Assembly: GCA_965250245.1 (NCBI GenBank)
Contig: OZ252296.1
Span: 1,054,001 to 1,118,000 of the forward strand
DNA from: JABDIP01 sp965250245
Lineage (GTDB): Bacteria; Pseudomonadota; Alphaproteobacteria; DSM-16000; Inquilinaceae
Direction: 5' to 3'
Length of the DNA: 64,000 nt
In this document: positions 20,101 to 27,486 of the stretch, piece by piece
Layout of the letters: each line of letters begins with the position of its first letter
Numbering within the stretch: position 1 is the stretch's first letter
Translations under genes and position numbers: made by a program
Notes under the pieces: model-generated
Databases searched by the model: none
What the model was told of the DNA's origin: nothing
The model's input: only the letters and a program-made list of their open reading frames with translations

Positions 20101-22999
20101 GACGAACGTGGCGACGACACTGGACCTGGGCACCTCGACGGTGGGCGGCGCGCTGGTGGCGTCGGCGGCGAACGCGATCACCGACAGCGGCGTGCTGAAC
20201 GTGACCGGGACGTCGACCTTCACGACGACGGCGAACAACGCGGCGATCACCCTGGACAGCGCCAACGTGTTCGGCGGCGCGGTTGGCCTGAACACCGACG
20301 GAACGGGCTCGGCCTCGGTGACCGGCATCTCCAGCGGCATCGACCTGGCGGCCTCCTCGGTCGGCGGCAACCTGACGGTGTCGGCCGGCGGCGCCGTGTC
20401 TGACAGCGGCACGGTGTCGGTGACCGGTGTGACGACCGTGACGGCGACGGGCAACACCATCACCCTCGATACGGGCACAAATGACTTTGTCGGCGCCGTT
20501 GGGACGACTGGCACGACCGTCACCTTGGTCGATACCAATGCGATCGTGCTCGGCGATACATCGGCCTCGTCACTGAACGTGAGCGCCGGAGGCGCAATCA
20601 CGGACGCTGCCGGCGCGACGATCACCGCGAACACCCTGACCGTGTCTTCCGGTGCAGAGATCGATTTGAACAATGGCCACGAGATCGGCACCCTCGCGAG
20701 CGCCACGCGTGCCGGGAGTTTCAGGCTCATCGACTCCAGCAACGGACTGACGATTGGCGCGGGCGGAATTGACGAAGGCGTCGGTACCGTGACCGTGACA
20801 ACGTCCGGCGGCGCGCTGAACGTCAGTGGCGCGATTGCCGCGGACGCGGACATCGTGACGCTGACCGGTGACGGGGTTACCTTCGGCGCCGCCGGCGACG
20901 TCAACGCCGGAAGCGGCAACATCAATGTAGACGGCGGCACCGGCGCCATCACGACGGCGAGCGGCACGACTTTGCTGTCGACCGGAACCATCGACCTGTT
21001 CGCGGGCTCCCTTGAGCTGAACACCGGCGCCCTGTCCCAGGTCGGCGGCACCTCCGTTGGCAACGGCCAGGCGACGAACGTCATCCTGCGCTCCCAGGCC
21101 GCCAACACGATCGGTGTCGGCAACGGCGCGGCGGTTGGGTTCAACGTGTCCGATGGCGAGTTGGATACGATCCGGACGGCGAACCTCGAGATCGGCGACG
21201 CGACCGCCGGTAACCTTGATGTCGGCACTGTTTCGCTGACCTCGGCGACCGCCACGACCGCGTTGACGCTGACCACGGGCGGCGCCATTTCGCAGCAGGC
21301 GGGCGGCTCGCTCGATATGTCGGCAAGCAATGGCGGCCTGCTGGCCCAGGCGGCCGGCAGCGTGGTGCTGGGCAGCGCCGCCAACAACCTCGGTGTCGTC
21401 GCGGCGACGGCGGGCGCCGGCAGCAGCGTGACGCTGGCAAATTCCGACGCGCTGACGATCGGGACCGTCGGCACGGTGTCCGGCATCACAGCGCCGGCCG
21501 GTGTCACCGTCTCGACGGCGAATGGCGATGTCACCGTCAGCAACAACGTCGTTGCCACGGGCGGCGACGTTTCGATCACCGCCGGCGGCGACGGTCAGCT
21601 GCTCGACAATGACGCGTTGATCGACGGCACCAATGTCTCGCTGGCGGCCGACAGGATGGCCCTGGACGGCGGCACCGTCGTCGCCGATGCCGTCGCCACG
21701 CTTGCCAGCGCAACGGCCGGCGACGCGATCAATGTCGGTGCCGCGGTGGACACCACGGCCAACACGCTTGAGCTTTCGATCGTTGAACTCGGCACGGTGA
21801 CGGCGCCCAGCGCGCTGCGCATCGGCTCGACGACGGCCGGAACCGTCACCGTTTCGGCCGCGCTGGCAAACCCGAACGGCAGCACCAATACGGTCTCGCT
21901 GATCTCCGGCGGCACGGTGACGCAGACGGATGTGATCACCGTCTCCAACCTGCGGGTCGATGGCTCGGTCGTCGATCTGGATCTCGAGCTTCCGGCCACG
22001 AACGACGTCGATCAGCTGGCCGTCAACGCGACCTCGACTGTCCAATTCACCGACGCCGACGATCTCACGATCGGCAGCGTCGATGGTGTGAATGGCGTCT
22101 CGGGTGTAACCGTGGAAATCGATGTCGATGACCTGACCATCGCCCAGGCCGTGAATGCGACCTCGGTGTTCTACCTCAATCCGTTCACCAATGGCCGCGA
22201 TGTCGCCCTCGGCAACGCCACGGGCCTGACGGGCAACGAGCTGTCGATCACGGATGCCGAGCTCGACAACATCGTCACGCCGAACCTGGTCATCGGGTTC
22301 GACAATGGCGTGAGCCTTGCCTCCGATGGCACCACATACACGGCCGGAAGCTTCAACATCGGAACGATCACCGATTCCGGCACGGCGACGATCGACAGCC
22401 TGTTCCTGTTGTCCAACGGCAATCTGGACTTCAACAGCACGGTCAATGGCAGCTTCAACATGGCGCTGTTCTTCACCGGCAATACGGAGTTCGACAACGC
22501 TGTCGGCAACTCGACGCTGCTCGAAGCGGTGCGGTTCATCACACCGGCCGTCGGGACCACGGGCGGCGACGTCACCATCAACAACGACGCCTTGCTGGCA
22601 CCGTTCTCCTTCAACGCCACCAGCGTCGATATCGACATCGCCGGGGACATGACCAGCAATCAGACCCTGATCGGCACGGCGACGAATTTCGATGGCTTCA
22701 ATGTGGGATCGCTCAACGTCACACGCGCGAACTCGGTCACCCTGTTTGGCTCCGTGGCCGGCGACAACACGCAGACGGCGGCATCCCTGGCAACGGCGAA
22801 CAACCCGGCCAACGACCTGCTGTTCAATGGCTGCGTGATCGCCAATCCGTTCCAGTGCTTCAACGTGCCGATCATCCTGCCGGTGGCGGGCCTGGACTTG
22901 TCGCTGGAGGATGAGCGGCTGCTGCGCGAGCCGCTTGAGGAAGACGAAGAGGAATTCGAGGATCTGTTGTCGAACACCGGCAACGAGGAGCTGTGGTAG
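14108..22999 (+). CDS. TpsA exoprotein, filamentous-haemagglutinin-type
   Basis: A 2963-residue secreted beta-helix protein. After an N-terminal signal region (about 1-60), the TPS secretion domain starts at NPTGGSVVGGSATISG. It carries the diagnostic TVNQTTDRAILHWDDFSIGAGETTQFIQP and the VWIINPNGLVAGAGAIIDVNGFLAST block (NPNG motif). A long repeat region of 72-73-residue units (TDSGVLNVTGTSTFTTTANN type) follows, residues about 760-2100, then less regular beta-helix. The C-terminus has two cysteines eight positions apart (residues 2909 and 2917) and a very acidic tail. GGAGGAGGG lies 7-15 bases before the ATG. Export by the TpsB gene 122 bases upstream is inferred from family and context. 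Adhesion or contact function is likely but unproven. Confidence 0.93.
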   Translation: MGDTMTGGQRTATSRQIPDGRTLSRLNRHYRGSTALSNRALFWGAPLVGAALLSAVPAAGNPTGGSVVGGSATISGEGTGNVTVNQTTDRAILHWDDFSIGAGETTQFIQPGSGSIAVNRVTGTAQSLLLGTLTANGNVWIINPNGLVAGAGAIIDVNGFLASTADILDSDILDGDDRFSFNIPSLNPDASIVNLGDITVGERGLAALVAPGVENDGLIVGRMAQVVLGGAETFALDFAGDGLLSFEVTSAVAAAPDGMTDLVTNSGLIDAPGGMVLLTAESMDGVVDNVINMSGVIRAQSLTTANGTVVLSGGDSGLVSLSGTIDASGTGAGETGGTVKLLGETVALELDALIDVSGDAGGGTALIGGAFQGSGPEPNSVLSFVGTDAAIFADALTDGDGGTVIVWADDTTQFYGNITARGGAEGGDGGFVEVSGKEYLAFGGDVDTSAAAGSMGMLLLDPTDIVIQDGIGDGAADGTNTFAGSPSGGAGTVTGGDTGPTVIFESELEGLGAATNISLAATNNITVNDLTDNVLNLQTTGSVTFIADSDNAGGGAFSMDASDSIVTAGASLSFSGATLTLGDLNAGAGGVTLTAGTGGASFGSLTSGSLLVTSGGAVSGSGVATVTGSTQVLAAGNTITLANAGNDFGGTVTTDGSITQLADVNAIALGDTDATTLTVTAGGAITDAANANIEITGLASFDAGGNTITLGDTASATFPVRFGSLQLSGGAVSVTESAGGSQDGTELAGVTATSLTLSSEGTITDSGVLAVTGTSSFTTTANNGSVTLDSASSFGDAVTVNTDGTGSASLTNVATALDLGASTVGGALTASAANAITDSGILAVTGTSTFTTTANSAAITLDSANVFGGAVGLNTNGTGSASVTNVATVDLGASTVGGALTVSAGGAITDSGVLNVTGTSAFTTTANNGSVTLDSASSFGNTVTVNTDGTGSASLTNVATTLDLGTSTVGGALVASAANAITDSGVLNVTGTSTFTTTANNAAITLDSANVFGNSVGLNTDGTGSASVTGISSGIDLGASSVGGGLTVAAGGSITQSGTVSVTGTTSLTAGAVGNFFDIALTDTANTLTGAVSATGEDVSLAAQSLTLGTVTTNGGDTADTTIAGNAGVLTATAAGNIIDSGVLTVAGTSSFTTTANDGSVTLDSANSFGGAVSFATNGTGSASVTGITSGLDLGASTVGGALVASAGGAITDSGVLNVTGTSTFTTTANNAAITLDSANVFGGAVGLNTDGTGSASVTGLATGIDLGASTVGGTLTVSAGDTITDSGVLNVTGTSAFTTTANNGSVTLDSANQFGNTVTVNTNGTGSASLTNVATALDLGASTVGGALTASAANAITDSGILAVTGTSTFTTTANNAAITLDSANVFGGAVGLNTNGTGSASVTNVATVDLGASTVGGALTVSAGGAITDSGVLNVTGTSAFTTTANNGSVTLDSASSFGNTVTVNTDGTGSASLTNVATTLDLGTSTVGGALVASAANAITDSGVLNVTGTSTFTTTANNAAITLDSANVFGNSVGLNTDGTGSASVTGISSGIDLGASSVGGGLTVAAGGSITQSGTVSVTGTTSLTAGAVGNFFDIALTDTANTLTGAVSATGEDVSLAAQSLTLGTVTTNGGDTADTTIAGNAGVLTATAAGNIIDSGVLTVAGTSSFTTTANDGSVTLDSANSFGGAVSFATNGTGSASVTGITSGLDLGASTVGGALVASAGGAITDSGVLNVTGTSTFTTTANNSAITLDSANVFGGAVGLNTDGTGSASVTGLATGIDLGASTVGGTLTVSAGDTITDSGVLNVTGTSAFTTTANNGSVTLDSANQFGNTVTVNTNGTGSASLTNVATALDLGASTVGGALTASAANTITDSGVLNVTGTSTFTTTANNSAITLDSANVFGGAVGLNTDGTGSASVTGLTTGIDLGASTVGGALTVSAGDTITDSGVLNVTGTSAFTTTANNGSVTLDSASSFGDTVTVNTDGTGSASLTNVATTLDLGTSTVGGALVASAANAITDSGVLNVTGTSTFTTTANNAAITLDSANVFGGAVGLNTDGTGSASVTGISSGIDLAASSVGGNLTVSAGGAVSDSGTVSVTGVTTVTATGNTITLDTGTNDFVGAVGTTGTTVTLVDTNAIVLGDTSASSLNVSAGGAITDAAGATITANTLTVSSGAEIDLNNGHEIGTLASATRAGSFRLIDSSNGLTIGAGGIDEGVGTVTVTTSGGALNVSGAIAADADIVTLTGDGVTFGAAGDVNAGSGNINVDGGTGAITTASGTTLLSTGTIDLFAGSLELNTGALSQVGGTSVGNGQATNVILRSQAANTIGVGNGAAVGFNVSDGELDTIRTANLEIGDATAGNLDVGTVSLTSATATTALTLTTGGAISQQAGGSLDMSASNGGLLAQAAGSVVLGSAANNLGVVAATAGAGSSVTLANSDALTIGTVGTVSGITAPAGVTVSTANGDVTVSNNVVATGGDVSITAGGDGQLLDNDALIDGTNVSLAADRMALDGGTVVADAVATLASATAGDAINVGAAVDTTANTLELSIVELGTVTAPSALRIGSTTAGTVTVSAALANPNGSTNTVSLISGGTVTQTDVITVSNLRVDGSVVDLDLELPATNDVDQLAVNATSTVQFTDADDLTIGSVDGVNGVSGVTVEIDVDDLTIAQAVNATSVFYLNPFTNGRDVALGNATGLTGNELSITDAELDNIVTPNLVIGFDNGVSLASDGTTYTAGSFNIGTITDSGTATIDSLFLLSNGNLDFNSTVNGSFNMALFFTGNTEFDNAVGNSTLLEAVRFITPAVGTTGGDVTINNDALLAPFSFNATSVDIDIAGDMTSNQTLIGTATNFDGFNVGSLNVTRANSVTLFGSVAGDNTQTAASLATANNPANDLLFNGCVIANPFQCFNVPIILPVAGLDLSLEDERLLREPLEEDEEEFEDLLSNTGNEELW
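16390..20420 (+). repeat. TpsA 216-219-bp repeat region
   Basis: The stretch encoding ITDSG recurs at 16394, 16613, 16829, 17048 and onward with spacings of 216-219 bp (72-73 codons). Unit types alternate (TSAFTTTANNGSVTLDSASSFG and TSTFTTTANNAAITLDSANVFGG), with a different spacer unit (TAGAVGNFFDIALTDTANTL) inserted twice. Confidence 0.9.
16527..19685 (+). repeat. 1563-bp near-identical tandem duplication within tpsA
   Basis: Bases from about 16527 to 18122 match bases 1563 further on (18090-19685). Reading the two copies side by side I found about six substitutions (for example near 16674, 17803-17808, 17821 and 17937) and no indels. The period is exactly 521 codons and spans seven 72-73-residue modules. 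This is a recent in-frame duplication or conversion. Confidence 0.92.
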
Positions 23000-23127
23000 G
23001 CCGTCAGGCCCTATAGGGATCGGCCGGCGGGCAGGCCGGCCGGTCGAACTGGCATTGCAGGGCCGAAGGCCGCGGCCGCGCCGGGCGGCCGGGTGAATTC
23101 ACGGTCCGGAGAGAAGGGATCGAACCA

Positions 23128-26100
23128 ATGCGTGGACTGTCCGTTGCCCCCATTCTGACCATCGCCGCGGTGGCGATCCTGGCCGGTTGCGATACCGGCA
23201 TCAGCGTAGACGAGGAGGCGCAGAACCCCGAACTCGACGCGGTGCCGCTGGTCCAGAACCTGGTCGGCGAGGATTGTCGCGCGCTGCCGGATTTCGATGC
23301 CACGCGGGCCAGCAGCAACCTGCTGCGTGCCTATGACATCTATTGCGGTCGCTGGGAGGAACGCAGCGGCCGGGTCTTCGAGGTCTCGGCGATCGGCGGC
23401 GGGCCCAGCCTTCTGGCGGAATACACCGATCAGAGCTGGTGGCGGGACGACCTCGACCTCGTCATGGATTGCGGCGACGGGCAGCCGACGCGGATCCTGC
23501 AGGCGACCGACGCGCTGATCCTCGACTGCAACCTGCGGGCCGGCGGCTGGCCGTATACCGCGCTGGCGGCGGAGGTCAGCGGCTCGGTCTTTCTGGCCGA
23601 CGGCATTCCGGCCGCCCTGCCGGCCCTGGAAAACATGATCGGCGGCCTGTCCGGCCTTCAGGAGCCCGGCCAGGCGGCGGCGTCCGGAACCCGTTCGGCC
23701 GCGGCGCAGCGCATCGAGACCCTGCTCGCCGGCCGGCTGTTCGGGACTGGCGACCTTCAGGATTACCGGCGTCTTCTGCTGGTGGCGCAGTACTACAACG
23801 GCGTGAAGAACTTCGCCGAGGCGGAGAAGCGCTACCGCGACGCGCTGGAGATCCACACCCGTCTGCTGGCCGAGGACAGCCCCGGCCGCGGCGACACGCT
23901 GATGCACCTGGCGCTGGAACTCAGCAACCAGGAGCGCTTCAGTGAGGCCGCTGCCCTGTTCGACCGGGCCGACACGCTGCTGCTCGGCGCGCCCGACCCG
24001 ACCGACTATCCGCGGCTGATCAGCTATCGCGCGCTGCATGCCGCCAACCAGAAGCGCTATGAGGAGGCGCTGGAGCTGGCCCGCCAGGCCACCGATCTGC
24101 GCCGGGCGCGGGCGGCGGAGTATGGCGGTGGCGGTGGCGGCGATTTCGTCACCGATTCCGGACTGGTGCAGATCGGCGTCGTCGACCCGGGTACCGGCGA
24201 GATCCGCTCCCAGCGCGGCCTGTCGACGGTGCTGGAGACCGATGCGGCGCAGAGCCTCTACATCGAGGCGGCCATGGCCCTGCGTCTGGGACTGATCGAA
24301 GAGTCCAAGGCGGCCATTGCCGAGGCCGCGTCCATCGTCAATTCCTCGCGCAGCGCGCCGGATTGGTGGAAGCCGCAGACCAAGGTGGTCCAGGCGGAGA
24401 TCTCCGTCGTCACCGAGGACTACGCCCAGGCCGAGAGCCTGTTGCGCGAGGCGATCGATGAGCAGCGCCTGCTGTTCACGGAGTCGCGCTCGGAGGGTCT
24501 GGCACTGCTGGCGCTTGGCGAGATCTACTCGCGCCAGGACCGCAACGAAGAGGCCTTCACCGCCTATCGTGCGGCCTTCCCGATCATCGAGGCCCAGGGC
24601 GGCGGACTGCGTTTCGAGGACATCCTGCCGTTCTTCGACGCCGCCATGGCCGAGATGGAGGGCAGCCCCAACGAACGCGACGCGATCTTCTCCGAGATGT
24701 TCGAGGTCGGCCAGCTCGCCCGCGGCACGGTCACCTCGCAGACCATCTCCGTCGCGGCGGCCCGGCTGTCGTCGAGCGACGAGACCATCGGCGGCCTCAT
24801 CCGCGAGCTGCAGGACGCGCAGATTGCCCGCGACCGCCTGAACGAGGAGTTCAGCCGCGGCCAGGCCGACGAGACCGTCTCGGAGGATGAGCTGGACCGC
24901 CTGGAGGTGGCGCTTGCCGATGTGAACGCCAATATCCGCAGCCTCGAGCAGCAGGTGCAGGCGGCATCGCCCGGCTACAACCAGCTGATCGATCAGCCGA
25001 CCGTTGCCGAGGATTTGATCGGCCTGCTGCGCCCGAACGAGGCGGTGGTGCAGATCCTGCTGGGCGAGCCCAGAAGCTTCGTGTTCTTCGTGACCATCGA
25101 CGGCGTCGAGGGCCATCCCATCGACCTGTCCCGGTCCGAGGCCGCGGCGATGGTCGAGGAGCTGCGGATTCCGTTCGACGAGGAGTTCACGCTGCCGGAG
25201 TACGACGTGGAGCTGTCCTATGAGCTCTACTCGAAGATCTTCGGTCCGATCGGCAACAAGCTGTCCGGGATCGATCATCTGGTGACCATCCCGACCGGCC
25301 CGCTGCTCAGCCTGCCGCTGCAGGTCCTGGTCACGCAGCCGCCGCCGCGTGTCGTGAACTACAACTACACGGGCGTGCGCTGGCTCGGGGCGCAGCACTC
25401 CCTGACGCTGGCGCCGTCGGTGCGTGCGTTCGTGGATCTGCGCGACACGGCGCGGCCGTCCTCGGCCCCGAACACCTTTGTCGGGTTCGGCGATTTCGTG
25501 CCGTTGGACGACCCGGCCGAGCTGCTGGTCCGGCGCGAGCTGCCGGAGCAGTGCCGCACCGACATCGAGCGTCTGAAGAGCCTGGGCCGGCTGCCGGAGA
25601 CCGAGGACGAGCTGCGCTCGATCGCCGGTTCGCTGGGCGTCGGAACCGACAATCTGATCCTCGCCGAATCGTTCAGCGAGGACCGGCTGCGCGCCGAGCC
25701 TCTGAACGACTTCCGGGTGCTGTACTTCGCCACCCACGGCCTGCTGCCCGGCGAGCTCGATTGCTGGTCGGAGCCGTCGCTGCTGGTGTCGCCGTCCCCC
25801 AATGGCGGCCCGACCGATGACGGCCTGCTGGAGGCCAGTGAAATCATCAACCTCAACCTCGATGCCGAGCTGGTCGTGCTGTCGGCCTGCAACACCGGCG
25901 GCGAAGGCGGCGAGGGCGGTGGCGAGAGCCTGACCGGACTGGCGCGCGCCTTCTTCTATGCCGGCGCGCGCTCCCTGCTGGTGTCGCACTGGGCGGTGGA
26001 CAGTTTCGCCACGGTGGACCTGATGAGCGATGCGTTTGCCGGGCTTGGCGGCGAGGGGCTCACCACCGCGGAGGCGCTGCGGCAGAGCCAGCTCGCCATG

Positions 26101-26184
26101 ATGCGCGACGGCACCTATTCGCATCCCTACTACTGGGCCGCGTTCACTGTCGTCGGCGATGGGGGCCGGCAACTGCCGATCTAG
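23128..26184 (+). CDS. CHAT-domain protease-like lipoprotein with TPR repeats
   Basis: A 1018-residue lipoprotein: signal MRGLSVAPILTIAAVAI followed by lipobox LAGC. A TPR-like helical region runs over about 195-470 (YYNGVKNFAEAEKRYRDALEIH, MHLALELSNQERFSEAAALFDRA). A coiled coil covers about 551-612, and the C-terminal CHAT domain about 700-1015. CHAT is a caspase/gingipain-like cysteine protease fold. The catalytic dyad is visible as His870 (FATHG) and Cys921 (LSACNTG), followed by GLARAFFYAGARSLLVSHW, so it should be active. The gene follows tpsA by 128 bases on the same strand, and CHAT-TPR genes are known to recur beside TpsB/TpsA pairs. It may process or regulate the exoprotein; that role is inferred. 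Confidence 0.92.
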   Translation: MRGLSVAPILTIAAVAILAGCDTGISVDEEAQNPELDAVPLVQNLVGEDCRALPDFDATRASSNLLRAYDIYCGRWEERSGRVFEVSAIGGGPSLLAEYTDQSWWRDDLDLVMDCGDGQPTRILQATDALILDCNLRAGGWPYTALAAEVSGSVFLADGIPAALPALENMIGGLSGLQEPGQAAASGTRSAAAQRIETLLAGRLFGTGDLQDYRRLLLVAQYYNGVKNFAEAEKRYRDALEIHTRLLAEDSPGRGDTLMHLALELSNQERFSEAAALFDRADTLLLGAPDPTDYPRLISYRALHAANQKRYEEALELARQATDLRRARAAEYGGGGGGDFVTDSGLVQIGVVDPGTGEIRSQRGLSTVLETDAAQSLYIEAAMALRLGLIEESKAAIAEAASIVNSSRSAPDWWKPQTKVVQAEISVVTEDYAQAESLLREAIDEQRLLFTESRSEGLALLALGEIYSRQDRNEEAFTAYRAAFPIIEAQGGGLRFEDILPFFDAAMAEMEGSPNERDAIFSEMFEVGQLARGTVTSQTISVAAARLSSSDETIGGLIRELQDAQIARDRLNEEFSRGQADETVSEDELDRLEVALADVNANIRSLEQQVQAASPGYNQLIDQPTVAEDLIGLLRPNEAVVQILLGEPRSFVFFVTIDGVEGHPIDLSRSEAAAMVEELRIPFDEEFTLPEYDVELSYELYSKIFGPIGNKLSGIDHLVTIPTGPLLSLPLQVLVTQPPPRVVNYNYTGVRWLGAQHSLTLAPSVRAFVDLRDTARPSSAPNTFVGFGDFVPLDDPAELLVRRELPEQCRTDIERLKSLGRLPETEDELRSIAGSLGVGTDNLILAESFSEDRLRAEPLNDFRVLYFATHGLLPGELDCWSEPSLLVSPSPNGGPTDDGLLEASEIINLNLDAELVVLSACNTGGEGGEGGGESLTGLARAFFYAGARSLLVSHWAVDSFATVDLMSDAFAGLGGEGLTTAEALRQSQLAMMRDGTYSHPYYWAAFTVVGDGGRQLPI

Positions 26185-26199
26185 ACCCCGGGTTCATGG

Positions 26200-26232
26200 G
26201 CCGGCCAGTGCGCGACGGCTGCACTGGCCGGC
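26200..26232. terminator. Bidirectional terminator between convergent genes
   Basis: A perfect 12-bp inverted repeat (GCCGGCCAGTGC with GCACTGGCCGGC) with a 9-nt loop lies between the CHAT gene and the minus-strand cobC. There is no T-run on either side, but strength and position suit termination of both. Confidence 0.65.
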
Positions 26233-26241
26233 GTCGTCGAC

Positions 26242-27255
26242 CTAGCCGGGCCGCAAGGCGGACCTGAGCCGCTCGATGGCCTTGCCGTCCGGCGGCAATC
26301 CGAAGCGCAGCCAGTCCGGCCGATCGGCAAATCGGCGCACATAGATGCCGGCCCTTGCCAGCCGCTCGTGCACGGCGGCGGCGTGTTCATGCCAGGCAAG
26401 CACGAACAGATCGGTCCCGCCGACGATCGACAATCCTTCCTCCTGTAACATTTCGGTCAATGCTGCGCTGGCTTCCCGCAAGTGACGCCGCGTCTCCTCG
26501 GCCCAGGCCCGGTCGGACAAAGCGCGGGTACCGACCGCGATGGCCGGCCCGCTCACCGGCCAGGGGCCGAGGGCTTGGCGGATGCGCTCAGCCAACTCTG
26601 CGCCGGCCAGCGCGAATCCAAGGCGCAGCCCGGCCAGCCCGTAGAACTTGCCGAAGGACCGAAGGACGATGCGCCCCGGCCGCGCCGCCGCCGGTGCGAG
26701 GCTGAGCTCTGGCCGAAGATCGGCGAAGGCCTCGTCCACGATCAAGGCGCCGCCGCGCGCGTTCAGGTCATCGGCGATGGCATCCAGCTCTTGCGCTGTC
26801 CGCGTGCGCCCATCCGGATTGTTGGGATTGGTCAGCACGACGATATCGCCCAGGCCGGCCCCTTCGCGCGGGTCCGTGCATTCGATGATCTCATGCCCGG
26901 CGGCGCGCCACGCCATCGCGTGCTCTCCATAGGTCGGGCTCACAACGGCGACCCGGCCAGGCGGCCAAAGGTCCGGCAGGGCCTGGATCAGGGACTGGCT
27001 GCCCGGTGCCGGGACGATTTGCGCGGGATCGGCGACGCCGTAACACTGTGCGGCCGCGGCAAGCAGTTCGCGGGTCGCCGCCGCGCCGGGAAGCCGCGTC
27101 CAGGCCGCTTGCGCGATCTCGGGCAACAGATAGGGCCAGGGATTGATGCCGGTCGACAGGTCGACCCAGCCCTCGGCGGGCCGGCCGTATTGCCGTTCGG
27201 CCCAGTCCAGGTCGCCGCCATGGATCGGCATTGACGGATCGGAATCGCTGATCAT
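26242..27255 (-). CDS. cobC: Threonine-phosphate decarboxylase, cobalamin side-chain synthesis
   Basis: A 337-residue PLP enzyme of the class I/II aminotransferase fold. It begins HGGDLDWAERQYG and DLSTGINPWPYL, the hallmark of CobC/CobD decarboxylases. VPAPGSQSLIQALP, VVLTNPNNPDG and VDEAFADL follow, and the PLP-lysine motif is RSFGKFYGLAGLRLGFA. It makes (R)-1-amino-2-propanol phosphate, the aminopropanol linker that CobD joins to cobyric acid. It lies apart from the main cob cluster, 8 kb upstream and on the opposite strand. Length is normal for the family. Confidence 0.92.
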   Translation of the reverse strand: MISDSDPSMPIHGGDLDWAERQYGRPAEGWVDLSTGINPWPYLLPEIAQAAWTRLPGAAATRELLAAAAQCYGVADPAQIVPAPGSQSLIQALPDLWPPGRVAVVSPTYGEHAMAWRAAGHEIIECTDPREGAGLGDIVVLTNPNNPDGRTRTAQELDAIADDLNARGGALIVDEAFADLRPELSLAPAAARPGRIVLRSFGKFYGLAGLRLGFALAGAELAERIRQALGPWPVSGPAIAVGTRALSDRAWAEETRRHLREASAALTEMLQEEGLSIVGGTDLFVLAWHEHAAAVHERLARAGIYVRRFADRPDWLRFGLPPDGKAIERLRSALRPG

Positions 27256-27486
27256 GCGCGATCATCGCAGGCGGGCCCGGCGGCAGCCAGCGGCATCGCA
27301 AATCGGGAGAGCCGTATGGGCGGTCCTTGACCGCCGGGCGGGCAGAATGCCTAATTCGCAATCGGTTTCGGGGGCATCGATCTCCGGAATGACGGGCCGC
27401 CGCCGGCTGTCGGCCGCTGGCACGCGGATTGCGGGGATGATCCGATGTTGGCCCGTCCAACGAACGTATTGGGAGGTTTCAAGGAC

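Noticed and set aside
15718..21579. Three long open frames on the minus strand (775, 520 and 656 codons) opposite tpsA
   Set aside because: They are antisense to the repeat region and mirror its 1563-bp duplication. Their Val/Pro/Ala-rich translation is a codon-bias artefact.
23011..26172. 1053-codon minus-strand frame opposite the CHAT gene
   Set aside because: Arg/Gly/Gln-rich translation without domains, fully covered by a strong plus-strand gene. GC-rich DNA often leaves such frames open.
27256..27486. TPP riboswitch before the THI5-like importer
   Set aside because: The conserved CTGAGA and ACCTGATC blocks are absent.
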